64,000 bases of DNA, from positions 1 through 64,000 of the forward strand of contig DASXFE010000122.1 in NCBI GenBank assembly GCA_036489765.1. The letters run 5' to 3'. The stretch comes from DATARH01 sp036489765. Its GTDB lineage: Bacteria; Pseudomonadota; Alphaproteobacteria; ATCC43930; CGMCC-115725. Both the position numbers and the translations under genes were made by a program. Positions within the stretch are counted from its first letter, which is position 1; each line of letters begins with the position of its first letter. Of this stretch, positions 16,290 to 24,620 are shown piece after piece. The notes below the pieces were generated by a model, which did not search any database, had not been told where the DNA came from, and saw only the letters and a program-made list of their open reading frames with translations.

Positions 16290-17183
16290 ATGGCAAAGCG
16301 ACCTGTTCCCTGGCGGGCCCTGCTGGCGCTGCTGTTCTGCCTGTCGACGATGACGCTGGCTCCGACCCTGGCCGACGCGCGGGCCGGATCGTCATGGGGC
16401 AGTTCCGGATCGAGCTTTGGCAGCCGCGGCTCGCGCAGCTTCGAGGGTAACGGCGCCTCGCCGCTGTCGCGCAGTGCGACGCCGATGCCGTCGGTGGGGT
16501 CGGGCTACGGCTATGGCGGCGGCGGGTTCTTCTCGCGGCACCCGTTCATGACCGGGCTCTTCGGCGGCTTTATCGGCGCCTCGCTGTTCGGCGGCGGATT
16601 TTTCGGTCATGCCTTTGGCGGGCTGTTCACGCTGCTGATCATCGGCGGGCTCATCTGGTTTCTGTTCAGGCTCATGGCGGGCGGGTTTTCGACCGCGGGC
16701 GGCGGGATGACGCCGCGCTCGGTCGGCGCCGCGGCGGCGCCGCAGCCGAACCAGTTCCGCGGCCGCGACATCGGCGTCGGCGATGCCGACCTCAACGCGT
16801 TCCAGGCAATTCATGCCCAGGTGCAGGAAGCCTGGAGCCGCGGCGATATCGGCCATCTGCGCGGGCTGATGACGCCCGAGATGGTCGGCTACTTCAACGA
16901 GGAGCTGACGCGGAATTCCAGCCAGGGCGTCCAGAACGTCGTCTCCAACGTCAATCTTCTCAAGGGCGAGGTGACCGAGGCGTGGGAGGAGGGCGATCTG
17001 CAATACGCCACCGCCTTCTTGCGCTGGAACGCGCTCGATTACGTCGTGCGCCTCGGGGCAAACGGCGCCGCCGAGCCGGTCGTCAGCGGCAACCCGCGCG
17101 CGCCGGTCGAGGAAGAGGAGATGTGGACCTTTGTTCGCCGCCGCGGCGGGCAATGGCTCCTGTCCGCGATCCAGCAGGTCTAG
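16290..17183 (+). CDS. Tim44/TimA-like domain-containing exported protein
   Basis: This 297-residue protein has a signal peptide (LLALLFCLSTMTLAPTLADA) followed by a Gly/Ser-rich linker. Two hydrophobic glycine-rich segments follow (FMTGLFGGFIGASLFGGGFF and LFTLLIIGGLIWFLFRLMAG). The C-terminal half is a Tim44-like domain (ADLNAFQAIHAQVQEAWSRG to WTFVRRRGGQWLLSAIQ). The family is a membrane-anchored relative of mitochondrial Tim44; its bacterial role is poorly known. ATG 16290 is used because the signal peptide starts there. A palindromic repeat follows the stop. Confidence 0.85.
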   Translation: MAKRPVPWRALLALLFCLSTMTLAPTLADARAGSSWGSSGSSFGSRGSRSFEGNGASPLSRSATPMPSVGSGYGYGGGGFFSRHPFMTGLFGGFIGASLFGGGFFGHAFGGLFTLLIIGGLIWFLFRLMAGGFSTAGGGMTPRSVGAAAAPQPNQFRGRDIGVGDADLNAFQAIHAQVQEAWSRGDIGHLRGLMTPEMVGYFNEELTRNSSQGVQNVVSNVNLLKGEVTEAWEEGDLQYATAFLRWNALDYVVRLGANGAAEPVVSGNPRAPVEEEEMWTFVRRRGGQWLLSAIQQV

Positions 17184-17190
17184 CCGAGAA

Positions 17191-17250
17191 GGGAGCGCGG
17201 GCGTCCCGCCCGCATCCACCATGAATTGCGGGCGAGACGCGGGCTTCCTG
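17191..17250. repeat. Dispersed palindromic repeat, family B, copy 1
   Basis: GGAGCGCGGGCGTCCCGCCC is followed by GCATCCA, a short loop, and the complementary GCGGGCGAGACGCGGGC. The element starts 8 bp after the Tim44-gene stop and could act as a hairpin terminator. Copies: 54620 and 59617. Confidence 0.75.
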
Positions 17251-17592
17251 CTACTGCCGCAACCCGCGGATGCGCTGGTCTCCCTGGCCGGGCGAATCCT
17301 CCGGCTTGAATCCGAAGCGCCTCGCCGCCTCTATCACATCGTCGAGGAAACGTGAGTAGGCTTGCGCCCCGTGCGCCAGCGCAGGCTCGAGGAAATTCGC
17401 AGCTTCCGCCTCGCCCGCATGCCGGGCGGCGCGCTCTACCTCGAACCAGCCGTCCCTATCGGGGGCGCGGCCGATCCTGACGCCGTGGCGGACCGCGTCG
17501 GTGGTCTCGTTGCGCTGCGCGTCGCGGCGGAAGTCATCCGCCGGATAGGCGCGTTCGAGCGTGCTGCGGTCGTGGACATTGACGAGGGTCAT
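17251..17592 (-). CDS. Hypothetical protein, 113 residues
   Basis: The family is not recognised. The product is charged and contains a conserved-looking N-terminus (MTLVNVHDRSTLERAYPADD), a DRDGWFEVERAARHAG segment and a helix AQAYSRFLDDVIEAARRFGF. Its amino-acid composition looks like real protein rather than a shadow frame, and the opposite frames are less convincing. Ribosome-binding support is weak (GGCGGG very close to ATG 17592). It sits upstream of hemF on the same strand orientation but downstream in transcription. A soluble cytoplasmic protein is all that can be said. Confidence 0.5.
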   Translation of the reverse strand: MTLVNVHDRSTLERAYPADDFRRDAQRNETTDAVRHGVRIGRAPDRDGWFEVERAARHAGEAEAANFLEPALAHGAQAYSRFLDDVIEAARRFGFKPEDSPGQGDQRIRGLRQ

Positions 17593-17655
17593 CACCCGCC
17601 GAACGGTGCGATGCGTTGAAGCGTTCCGTCGCTGCTCCTCGCCATCACAGCGGCG

Positions 17656-18492
17656 CTACGGCCACGCGGCCTCGGGCGGCAGGGACATCAGGATCGCCTC
17701 GACATTGCCGCCGGTCCGCAGGCCGAAGCGGGTGCCTCGGTCGTACAGCAGATTGAACTCGACATAGCGGCCGCGGCGGACGAGCTGGTGGCGGCGCTGC
17801 TCGGCGGTCCACGGTTGGTGCATGCGTTCGCGGACGATCGCCGGGTAGCAGCCGAGGAACGCCTCGCCGATCGACCGGGCAAAGGCGAAATCGCGATCAC
17901 AGTCGCCGCTGTCGACATAGTCGAAAAAGATCCCGCCGGCGCCGCGCGCCTCGCCCCGATGCGGCAGAAAGAAATACTCGTCGCACCATTTCTTGTATTT
18001 GGCGTAGGCCTCCGGGTCATAGGCGTCGCAGGCGCCACGCAGCGCCGTGTGAAAGGCCGCGGCGGCGGGTTCGTCGGGAAACATCGGGGTCAGGTCGCTG
18101 CCGCCGCCGAACCACGCCTTTCGGGTGACGATGTGGCGGGTATTGAAATGCACCGCCGGCACCAGCGGCGAACACAGATGCGCGACAAGCGAAAGGCCGC
18201 CGGCCCAGAATTTCCCGTCCTCGGCGGCGCCCGGGATCTCGCCGCGGAACTCGGGCGAGAACTCGCCGTGAACGGTCGAGATGTTGACCCCGACCTTTTC
18301 GAAGACGCGGCCCTTCATCACCGCCATCGTGCCGCCGCCGCCGCCCGGCCGTTGCCACTCGCGCCGCTCGAACCGTCCCGGCTCTCCGCCGGCGCCCTCG
18401 TCCTCGATCGCTTCGAATTCGGCGCAAATGCGGTCGCGCAGCAGCGCGAACCACGCCGTTGCCTGCGTCTGTCGATCGTCGGTATCGGTCAT
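17656..18492 (-). CDS. hemF: Oxygen-dependent coproporphyrinogen-III oxidase
   Basis: This 278-residue enzyme carries out aerobic oxidative decarboxylation of coproporphyrinogen III to protoporphyrinogen IX in haem synthesis. Diagnostic segments are FEKVGVNISTVHGEF, VHFNTRHIVTRKAWFGGGSD (active-site region), KYKKWCDEYFFLPHRGEARG and a C-terminal RRGRYVEFNLLYDRGTRFGL. ATG 18492 overlaps the trmL stop (ATGA), and an open frame that continues upstream is only a run-through. Length matches the family (about 280-300). Confidence 0.96.
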   Translation of the reverse strand: MTDTDDRQTQATAWFALLRDRICAEFEAIEDEGAGGEPGRFERREWQRPGGGGGTMAVMKGRVFEKVGVNISTVHGEFSPEFRGEIPGAAEDGKFWAGGLSLVAHLCSPLVPAVHFNTRHIVTRKAWFGGGSDLTPMFPDEPAAAAFHTALRGACDAYDPEAYAKYKKWCDEYFFLPHRGEARGAGGIFFDYVDSGDCDRDFAFARSIGEAFLGCYPAIVRERMHQPWTAEQRRHQLVRRGRYVEFNLLYDRGTRFGLRTGGNVEAILMSLPPEAAWP

Positions 18493-18971
18493 GCAAACTG
18501 CCCGGTCTGGCGCAGGGCTTCGCTGAGCGCGATGGCCCCGGCGACGGCGACATTGAGCGATCGGGCGCCCGCCCGCAACGGAATGCGGACCCGCGCCGCG
18601 GCCGCCTCGTGCACGAAATCCGGCACCCCGGCGCTCTCGCGGCCGAGCAGCAGCGTGTCGCTCGCGGCAAAGGAAAACCCGTAAAGCGGCACATCCCCCG
18701 ACGTCGTCAGCAGCACGAGCCGCGACCCAGGGTCGCGTTTGGCCACGAAAGCGGCCCACGATCCGTGGCGGCGTATCGTCGCGAGCGCGGCATAATCGAG
18801 CAGGGCGCGGCGGAGGCGCCGATCGTCGAAAAGGAAGCCGCAGGGCTCGATCAAATCGACCGGAACGTCAAAACAAGCCGCCGATCGGATCAGGGTTCCT
18901 GTATTCTGCGGGATATCCGGCTCGTAGAGCGCGAGGCGGAGAGAATTTGACGGGGGCGGGTTCGACGGCAT
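18489..18971 (-). CDS. trmL: tRNA (cytidine/uridine-34-2'-O)-methyltransferase TrmL
   Basis: This 160-residue SPOUT methyltransferase modifies the wobble ribose of tRNA-Leu isoacceptors. It has LYEPDIPQNTGTLIRSAACF at the N-terminus (motif 1), TLLLGRESAGVPDFVH (motif 2) and IPLRAGARSLNVAVAGAIAL (motif 3, knot). The ATG at 18971 gives the usual length, with a slightly Pro-rich start. It is coupled to hemF by a 4-bp overlap and is divergent from petA. Confidence 0.93.
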   Translation of the reverse strand: MPSNPPPSNSLRLALYEPDIPQNTGTLIRSAACFDVPVDLIEPCGFLFDDRRLRRALLDYAALATIRRHGSWAAFVAKRDPGSRLVLLTTSGDVPLYGFSFAASDTLLLGRESAGVPDFVHEAAAARVRIPLRAGARSLNVAVAGAIALSEALRQTGQFA

Positions 18972-19020
18972 CGGCGGTATCCTCAACCGAGCGGCAAGTT
19001 TCCCGCCCGCTCCGCCGATT

Positions 19021-19041
19021 TATGCGGCAGTCTGTCGCATA
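19021..19041. promoter_or_regulatory. Palindromic candidate operator upstream of petABC
   Basis: TATGCG-N9-CGCATA (arms 19021-19026 and 19036-19041). With the inner bases counted, 9 of 10 position pairs are complementary around a central T. It lies 77 bp upstream of petA and 50 bp from the divergent trmL start. The shape suggests a dimeric regulator site; it is not an Fnr (TTGAT-N4-ATCAA) or LexA-like sequence. The binder is unknown. Confidence 0.45.
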
Positions 19042-19117
19042 GTTCGGACACTTCAACGGTATAGCTTCCCGGCGGGGCGGCCGCCGGGTCGATGGCGGCG
19101 TTTGGACGAGGGGTTCT

Positions 19118-19672
19118 ATGGCGCAAGCGGCGCAATCGCAGGTTTCGCACGCCCAGGATGGCGAAACCCGGCGCGACTTCTTGACGTTGACCGCGGGCGC
19201 GCTCGGCGCCATCGGCGCGTTGTCCGTGATCTGGCCGTTCATCGACAGCCTGAACCCGGCCGCGGATACGCTCGCGCTGTCGACGACCGAATTCGACATG
19301 GCGCCGATCCAGGTCGGCCAGCGCCTGACGATCGCCTGGCGCGGCAAGCCGGTATTCATCGCGCATCGCACCCCCGACGAAATAAAGGCGGCCCAGGACG
19401 TCGATATCTCGACCCTGCGCGATCCGCAAAAGGATTCGGACCGGGTGAAGAAGGCCGAGTGGCTCGTGATGGTCGGCGTGTGCACGCATCTGGGCTGCAT
19501 CCCGCTCGGCCAGAAACAGGGCGACCCGCGCGGGCCTTTCAATGGCTGGTTCTGCCCGTGCCACGGCTCGATCTACGACACCTCGGGGCGCCGGCGGGAT
19601 GGACCCGCGCCGCTGAACCTCGAGATCCCACCCTACGACTTCACCTCCGCCACCGCGGTAAAGATCGGCTAG
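19118..19672 (+). CDS. petA: Ubiquinol-cytochrome c reductase Rieske iron-sulfur subunit
   Basis: This 184-residue Rieske protein of the cytochrome bc1 complex has a twin-arginine transmembrane anchor (DGETRRDFLTLTAGALGAIG). Its [2Fe-2S] ligand boxes are CTHLGC (about 126) and CPCHGS (about 147), with the disulfide cysteines and histidines all present. It transfers electrons from ubiquinol to cytochrome c1 at the periplasmic face. First gene of petABC, with petB 9 bp downstream. Confidence 0.97.
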   Translation: MAQAAQSQVSHAQDGETRRDFLTLTAGALGAIGALSVIWPFIDSLNPAADTLALSTTEFDMAPIQVGQRLTIAWRGKPVFIAHRTPDEIKAAQDVDISTLRDPQKDSDRVKKAEWLVMVGVCTHLGCIPLGQKQGDPRGPFNGWFCPCHGSIYDTSGRRRDGPAPLNLEIPPYDFTSATAVKIG

Positions 19673-19681
19673 GAGAGCGCC

Positions 19682-20920
19682 ATGGCCGCAACCGGACCCG
19701 GCGCGCCGAACAGCCGGATCGTGCGCTGGATTGATTACCGGCTGCCGTTCGTGAAGATGATGCAGCACGAACTGCACGAGTACCCGACCCCGCGCAACCT
19801 CAGCTACTGGTGGAATTTCGGCTCGCTGGCCGGGATCATGCTGGTGATCATGATCGTCAGCGGCGTCGTCCTGGCGATGCACTACACGCCGAATTCGGAC
19901 ATGGCGTTCGATTCGGTCGAACGCATCATGCGCGACGTCAATTACGGCTGGCTGCTGCGCTATCTGCATATGAACGGTGCGTCGCTGTTCTTTATGATCG
20001 TCTATATCCACATCTTCCGCGGGCTTTATTACGGCTCCTACAAGTACCCGCGGGAACTGCTGTGGATACTCGGCGTCGTGATCCTCTTGCTGATGATGGC
20101 GACGGCGTTCATGGGTTATGTGCTGCCCTGGGGCCAGATGAGCTATTGGGGCGCGACGGTCATCACCAATCTATTTGGGGCGATCCCGGTGGTTGGCAGT
20201 AAGATCGTGACCCTTCTCTGGGGCGGGTACACAGTCGGCAACCCGACGCTCAACCGGTTCTTCTCGCTGCACTATCTGTTGCCGTTCATCATCGTCGCGG
20301 TGGTGGGCCTGCACCTCATCGCGCTGCACACGCACGGGTCGAACAACCCGCTCGGCATCGACCACAAGGGGCCGGGGGATTCGATCCCGTTCCATCCGTA
20401 CTACACGGTCAAGGACAGCTTCGGCCTTGCCGTCTTCCTCTTGATCTACGCAATCCTCGTGTTCTACGCGCCGAACCTGCTCGGCGACCCGCAGAACTAC
20501 ATCCCGGCGAACCCGTTGCAGACGCCGCCCGACATCGTGCCCGAATGGTACTTTCTGCCGTTCTACGCGATCCTCAGATCGGTGCCGAGCAAGCTCCTCG
20601 GCGTGCTGTTGATGTTCTCGTCGATCCTGGTGCTGTTCATCGTGCCGTGGCTCGACACGTCGCCGGTGCGCAGCGCCAAGTTCCGGCCGATCTACAAGAA
20701 AATCTTCTGGCTCCTCGTCATTTCGGTGCTGGTGCTCGGCTATGTCGGAGCGCACCCGCCGGAGGGCGTGTACGTGATCGAGGGTCGGATCGCGGCTTTC
20801 TATTACTTCTTCCATATGCTCGTGCTGTTGCCGCTCGTCGGCAAGCTGGAGCGGCCTCGACCGCTTCCGCTCAGCATCGGGGCGGCGGTGCTCGGCCGCA
20901 GCGCAACGCCGGCGGAGTGA
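19682..20920 (+). CDS. petB: Cytochrome b of the bc1 complex
   Basis: This 412-residue integral membrane subunit binds haems bL and bH and forms the Qo and Qi sites. It has the N-terminal YWWNFGSLAGIMLVIMIVSG, VNYGWLLRYLHMNGASLFF, GYVLPWGQMSYWGATVI (Qo loop) and HYLLPFIIVAVVGLHLIAL with the axial histidines. The Qo PEWY motif is in DIVPEWYFLPFYAILRS. It is full length with eight helices, within petABC. Confidence 0.97.
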   Translation: MAATGPGAPNSRIVRWIDYRLPFVKMMQHELHEYPTPRNLSYWWNFGSLAGIMLVIMIVSGVVLAMHYTPNSDMAFDSVERIMRDVNYGWLLRYLHMNGASLFFMIVYIHIFRGLYYGSYKYPRELLWILGVVILLLMMATAFMGYVLPWGQMSYWGATVITNLFGAIPVVGSKIVTLLWGGYTVGNPTLNRFFSLHYLLPFIIVAVVGLHLIALHTHGSNNPLGIDHKGPGDSIPFHPYYTVKDSFGLAVFLLIYAILVFYAPNLLGDPQNYIPANPLQTPPDIVPEWYFLPFYAILRSVPSKLLGVLLMFSSILVLFIVPWLDTSPVRSAKFRPIYKKIFWLLVISVLVLGYVGAHPPEGVYVIEGRIAAFYYFFHMLVLLPLVGKLERPRPLPLSIGAAVLGRSATPAE

Positions 20921-20925
20921 GGGCA

Positions 20926-21687
20926 ATGGCGAAATCATTATGGATCGCCGCCGCGGCGTTGTTGGTGCTCGCCGGAAGCGCGCGCGCCCAGGAGGCGGAC
21001 GTAAAGCCGGCGCACCAGCAATGGTCGTTCGAGGGCGTGTTCGGCACCTATGACCGGGCCGCGCTGCAACGCGGGTTCCAGGTGTACAAGGAGGTTTGCT
21101 CGGCCTGCCATCCGCTGAAGCATCTCGCCTTCCGCGACCTCACCGAGATCGGCTACAGCGAGGATCAGGTCAAAGGCTTCGCCGCGCAGTACCAGGTGTC
21201 GGACGGCCCCAACGACCAGGGCCAGATGTTCGAACGTCCGGCGCGGCCTTCCGACCCATTTGTCGGCCCGTTCCCGAACGACGAGGCGGCGCGCTCCGCC
21301 AATAACGGCGCGCTGCCCCCCGACCTGTCGATGATCGTCAAGGCGCGCGAAGGCGGTCCCGATTACGTCTACGGCATCCTCAACGGGTTCAAGGACGCGC
21401 CGAAGGACGTCAAGCTGAACCCGAACATGTATTACAACGAAATCTTCCCCGGCCATCAGATCGCGATGCCGCCGCCGCTGACCGCGGACGGGCAGGTGAA
21501 TTACGCTGACGGCACTAAGTCCACGGTCCCGCAGATGGCGCATGACGTCGCGACATTCCTCGCCTGGGCGTCGGAGCCGAACCTTGACGCGCGGCACCGC
21601 ATGGGGTTCAAGGTCATCCTGTTCCTGATCGTCGCGATCGGGGTGCTCTACGCGGCCAAGCGCAAGGTGTGGTCCAACCTGCACTGA
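20926..21687 (+). CDS. petC: Cytochrome c1 of the bc1 complex
   Basis: This 253-residue subunit has a cleaved signal peptide (LLVLAGSARAQEAD). The haem c box is CSACH (about residue 58), the axial methionine is probably in GHQIAMPPPL, and the DPFVGPFPNDEAARSANNGA segment is typical. A C-terminal membrane anchor (VILFLIVAIGVLYAAKRKVW) completes it. ATG 20926 is chosen because the signal peptide starts there; it is 5 bp after the petB stop. It passes electrons from the Rieske protein to soluble cytochrome c. Confidence 0.96.
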   Translation: MAKSLWIAAAALLVLAGSARAQEADVKPAHQQWSFEGVFGTYDRAALQRGFQVYKEVCSACHPLKHLAFRDLTEIGYSEDQVKGFAAQYQVSDGPNDQGQMFERPARPSDPFVGPFPNDEAARSANNGALPPDLSMIVKAREGGPDYVYGILNGFKDAPKDVKLNPNMYYNEIFPGHQIAMPPPLTADGQVNYADGTKSTVPQMAHDVATFLAWASEPNLDARHRMGFKVILFLIVAIGVLYAAKRKVWSNLH

Positions 21688-21719
21688 CGCGTCAAAGCGG
21701 GGCCGCAATCGAGGGATCG

Positions 21720-22595
21720 ATGGACGGCCCTGTCATCGGCATCATCGGCGGCAGCGGGCTTTACCAGATCGACGGCCTCACCGGCGTCGAATGGCGCCGG
21801 GTCGAGAGCCCGTTCGGCGAAACGTCGGACGAATTCTGCTTCGGCACTCTCGGCGCGCAACGCGTCGTGTTCCTGCCCCGGCACGGGCGTGGCCATGCGC
21901 TGCCGCCCTCCGCAATCAACTTTCGCGCCAACATCGACGCGCTGAAGCGCTGCGGCGTCACCGACATCCTGTCGCTCTCGGCCGTCGGGAGCCTGCGTGA
22001 GGAACTGGCGCCGGGCGACTTCGTCATCGTCGACCAGTTCATCGACCGCACCTTCGCCCGCGAGAAGAGCTTTTTCGGCCCCGGCTGCGTCGCCCATGTC
22101 TCGATGGCGCATCCGGTCTGCCACCGGATCGGAGACGCGATCTCCGCCGCCGCAGCCGAAATCGGAGCGAGCGTCCGCCGCGGGGGCACCTATATGGTCA
22201 TGGAGGGGCCGCAATTCTCGACGATGGCCGAGAGCGAGCTTTACCGCGCCTGGGGCTGCGACCTGATCGGCATGACCAACATGCCCGAGGCAAAGCTCGC
22301 CCGGGAGGCGGAAATTTGCTACGCCACGGTGGCGATGGTGACCGATTACGATTGCTGGCACCCGAACCACGACCACGTCACGGTCGAGGCGATCGTGTCG
22401 GTGCTGCTCGCCAACGCCGACAAAGCCCGTGCCCTCGTCAAAAGCGTCGTGCCGCTGCTGTCGGACCACGCGGGGCCCTGTCGCCACGGGTGCCAGACCG
22501 CGCTCGACCACGCGCTGATCACCACCCCGGACCATCGCGACCCGGCGCTGGTGCGCCGCCTCGACGCGGTGGCCGGCCGCGTCCTCGGGGGCTGA
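21720..22595 (+). CDS. mtnP: S-methyl-5'-thioadenosine phosphorylase
   Basis: This 291-residue MTAP enzyme cleaves methylthioadenosine to adenine and methylthioribose-1-phosphate. It shows VIGIIGGSGLYQIDGL at the start, LPRHGRGHALPPSAINFRAN (phosphate/ribose site) and YMVMEGPQFSTMAESELYR. The nucleoside-binding NMPEAKLAREAEICYATVAM and a TDYDCW segment are also present; the family uses Asp in that loop for adenine selection. It is followed after 3 bp by mtnA, the next step of the salvage pathway. Confidence 0.94.
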   Translation: MDGPVIGIIGGSGLYQIDGLTGVEWRRVESPFGETSDEFCFGTLGAQRVVFLPRHGRGHALPPSAINFRANIDALKRCGVTDILSLSAVGSLREELAPGDFVIVDQFIDRTFAREKSFFGPGCVAHVSMAHPVCHRIGDAISAAAAEIGASVRRGGTYMVMEGPQFSTMAESELYRAWGCDLIGMTNMPEAKLAREAEICYATVAMVTDYDCWHPNHDHVTVEAIVSVLLANADKARALVKSVVPLLSDHAGPCRHGCQTALDHALITTPDHRDPALVRRLDAVAGRVLGG

Positions 22596-22598
22596 GCG

Positions 22599-23696
22599 AT
22601 GCGGGTCGCCGGAACACCGATGCGCACGATCTGGCCCGGCGAAGACGGCGCGGTCGAGATCATCGATCAGACGTTGCTGCCGCATGAGCTGGCGATCGTC
22701 CGCCTGACGAATGTCGCCGAGGTCGCCCACGCGATCAAATCGATGCAGGTCCGCGGCGCTCCGCTCATCGGCGCAACCGCGGCCTACGGCGTCGCGCTGG
22801 CGCTGCGCGCAGACCCCTCGGACAAGGGGCTGGGCGCAGCGGTCGCGGTGCTCGGCCAGACCCGTCCGACGGCGGTCAACCTGCATTGGGCCTTGGCGCA
22901 GATGCAACATGCGATGGCCGCGGTGCCGGCCGGCGAGCGGGCCGCCGCCGCCCTCGTGGCGGCTGGCGCTATCGCCGACGAGGACGTCGCGATCAATTGC
23001 GCGATCGGCGAACACGGCGCCGGCCTGATTTCGGCGATCCACGGGCGCAAGTGCGCGCGGGTCGAGATCCTGACGCATTGCAACGCCGGCTGGCTCGCGA
23101 CGGTCGATTGGGGCACCGCGCTGGCGCCGGTCTACCGTGCGTTCGACGACGGCATCCCCGTTCATGTCTGGGTCGACGAGACCCGCCCGCGCAACCAGGG
23201 CGCCAGTCTTACCGCGTGGGAATTGTTGCAGCATGGCGTGCCGCACACCGTCGTCGCCGACAATACCGGCGGCCACCTGATGCAGCACGGCATGGTCGAT
23301 CTGTGCATCACCGGCACCGACCGCACCGCCGCCAACGGCGACGTCGCCAACAAGATCGGCACTTATCTGAAGGCCCTCGCCGCCCACGACAACGACGTGC
23401 CGTTTTACGTCGCGCTGCCGTCGCCGACGATCGACTGGTCGCTCGACGACGGCGGCCGCATCCCGATCGAACAGCGCGATCCGCGCGAGGTCACCCATGT
23501 CGCCGGCTGGGCCGATGACGGCACGCGCCGCGAGGTGCGCCTCGTGCCCGAGGGCAGCCCGGCCGCCAACTATGCCTTCGACGTGACCCCGGCGCGGCTC
23601 GTCACCGGGCTCGTCACCGAGCGCGGCATCTGCCCGGCCTCGCCCGAGGGGCTTCTCTCCCTCTTCCCCGAACGGCGCACCCGCGGCGCCGCCTGA
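22599..23696 (+). CDS. mtnA: Methylthioribose-1-phosphate isomerase
   Basis: This 365-residue enzyme isomerises methylthioribose-1-phosphate to methylthioribulose-1-phosphate. Family patterns include QVRGAPLIGATAAYGVALAL, LTHCNAGWLATVDWGTAL with the catalytic cysteine, VDETRPRNQGASLTAWEL and GTDRTAANGDVANKIGTY with the catalytic Asp. It forms an operon with mtnP. No mtnB, C, D or K lies in the window. Confidence 0.95.
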   Translation: MRVAGTPMRTIWPGEDGAVEIIDQTLLPHELAIVRLTNVAEVAHAIKSMQVRGAPLIGATAAYGVALALRADPSDKGLGAAVAVLGQTRPTAVNLHWALAQMQHAMAAVPAGERAAAALVAAGAIADEDVAINCAIGEHGAGLISAIHGRKCARVEILTHCNAGWLATVDWGTALAPVYRAFDDGIPVHVWVDETRPRNQGASLTAWELLQHGVPHTVVADNTGGHLMQHGMVDLCITGTDRTAANGDVANKIGTYLKALAAHDNDVPFYVALPSPTIDWSLDDGGRIPIEQRDPREVTHVAGWADDGTRREVRLVPEGSPAANYAFDVTPARLVTGLVTERGICPASPEGLLSLFPERRTRGAA

Positions 23697-23707
23697 AAGC
23701 ATCGGAC

Positions 23708-24544
23708 ATGACCGCCACGAACATGAACGGATGGCTCGAGACCTACCGCGGCAGCGTCTCCCCGTGGGAAACCGACGTCACCGAGCACTTCACGATCGCC
23801 TTCTATTTCGACCGGCTGGAACAGGCCGAGGCCAACCTGATCGGGCGCATCGGCCTCGCCGACGCCCTCAAGCGCGGCGGGTTCAAGCGACGCTACGATC
23901 TCCGCTTCGCCCGTGAGATGCGCGCCGGCGCGGCGTTTCACGTCGAGGCCGCCGTCACCGGGCGCGATCCGGCTTTGCGCCTCGGCTACCGCTTTGTCGA
24001 TTCGGCAAATGCCGAGGTCACGACCTGGATCGACGCCCATTGGGACATCCCGGCGCCCGCCGGTGCCACGCTCGGCGAGTGGAATGGCCCGACGGCCGAG
24101 GAGCGGCCGATGCCGGCGGGCACCAGCGGGTTCGTCCCGACTGCCGCCGGCCGCGTCCGCCCGCACGAGATCGACGAGACAGGCCGCATCGGGCTCGGCG
24201 CTCTGATCCACAAATTCACCGATTCGTCGCTGCAGATCGGCGCCGCGATCGGGCTCACGGCCGATTTCATCAAGACCGGCCGCCGCGGTTTTTCGACGTT
24301 CGAGCTGGCGCTGGAGATCAGCCGTGCGCCCGGCGTCGCGGAGCCTTACGCCAGCGAGACGGGGCTCCTCCACCTCGGCGGCTCGTCGCTGCGGTTTCTG
24401 CACGTGATGCGCAACGCCGAGACCGGCGAGGAGCTGGCGCGGCTCGGCCAGTACGGGGTGCAGCTCGACCTCGACAGGCGCCGTCCGGCGCCCCTCAACG
24501 ACGAAATGCGCGCCCGCGCCCAAAAGCTCGTCGTTGCTGTCTAG
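23708..24544 (+). CDS. Thioesterase-family (hotdog fold) protein
   Basis: This 278-residue protein looks like two tandem hotdog domains. The first (GSVSPWETDVTEHFTIAFYF then DRLEQAEANLIGRIGLADAL) resembles 4-hydroxybenzoyl-CoA or acyl-ACP thioesterases. The second, starting around GRVRPHEIDETGRIGLGALI, repeats the pattern with DSSLQIGAAIGLTADFIK. It follows mtnA by 11 bp, so is likely co-transcribed, though a link to methionine salvage is not obvious. ATG 23723 is an alternative start. Substrate unknown. Confidence 0.75.
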   Translation: MTATNMNGWLETYRGSVSPWETDVTEHFTIAFYFDRLEQAEANLIGRIGLADALKRGGFKRRYDLRFAREMRAGAAFHVEAAVTGRDPALRLGYRFVDSANAEVTTWIDAHWDIPAPAGATLGEWNGPTAEERPMPAGTSGFVPTAAGRVRPHEIDETGRIGLGALIHKFTDSSLQIGAAIGLTADFIKTGRRGFSTFELALEISRAPGVAEPYASETGLLHLGGSSLRFLHVMRNAETGEELARLGQYGVQLDLDRRRPAPLNDEMRARAQKLVVAV

Positions 24545-24546
24545 CC

Positions 24547-24620
24547 GTCATTGCGAGGAGCCGAAGGCGACGCGGCAATCTCGGCGGATTAGCCTTCTGT
24601 GGCGCGAGATTGCCTCGATC
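24547..24620. repeat. Dispersed palindromic repeat, family A, copy 2 (truncated)
   Basis: GTCATTGCGAGGAGCCGAAG begins 3 bp after the thioesterase stop. Next comes GACGCGGCAATCTC, a loop, and GCGAGATTGCCTCGATCACA. The outer right arm CTCGCAATGAC is lost; the PAS-protein stop codon falls at its end. Confidence 0.8.

Noticed and set aside
21648..23702. Open minus-strand frame of 684 codons
   Set aside because: Antisense to mtnP and mtnA, which have full family motifs; the frame is a GC artefact.
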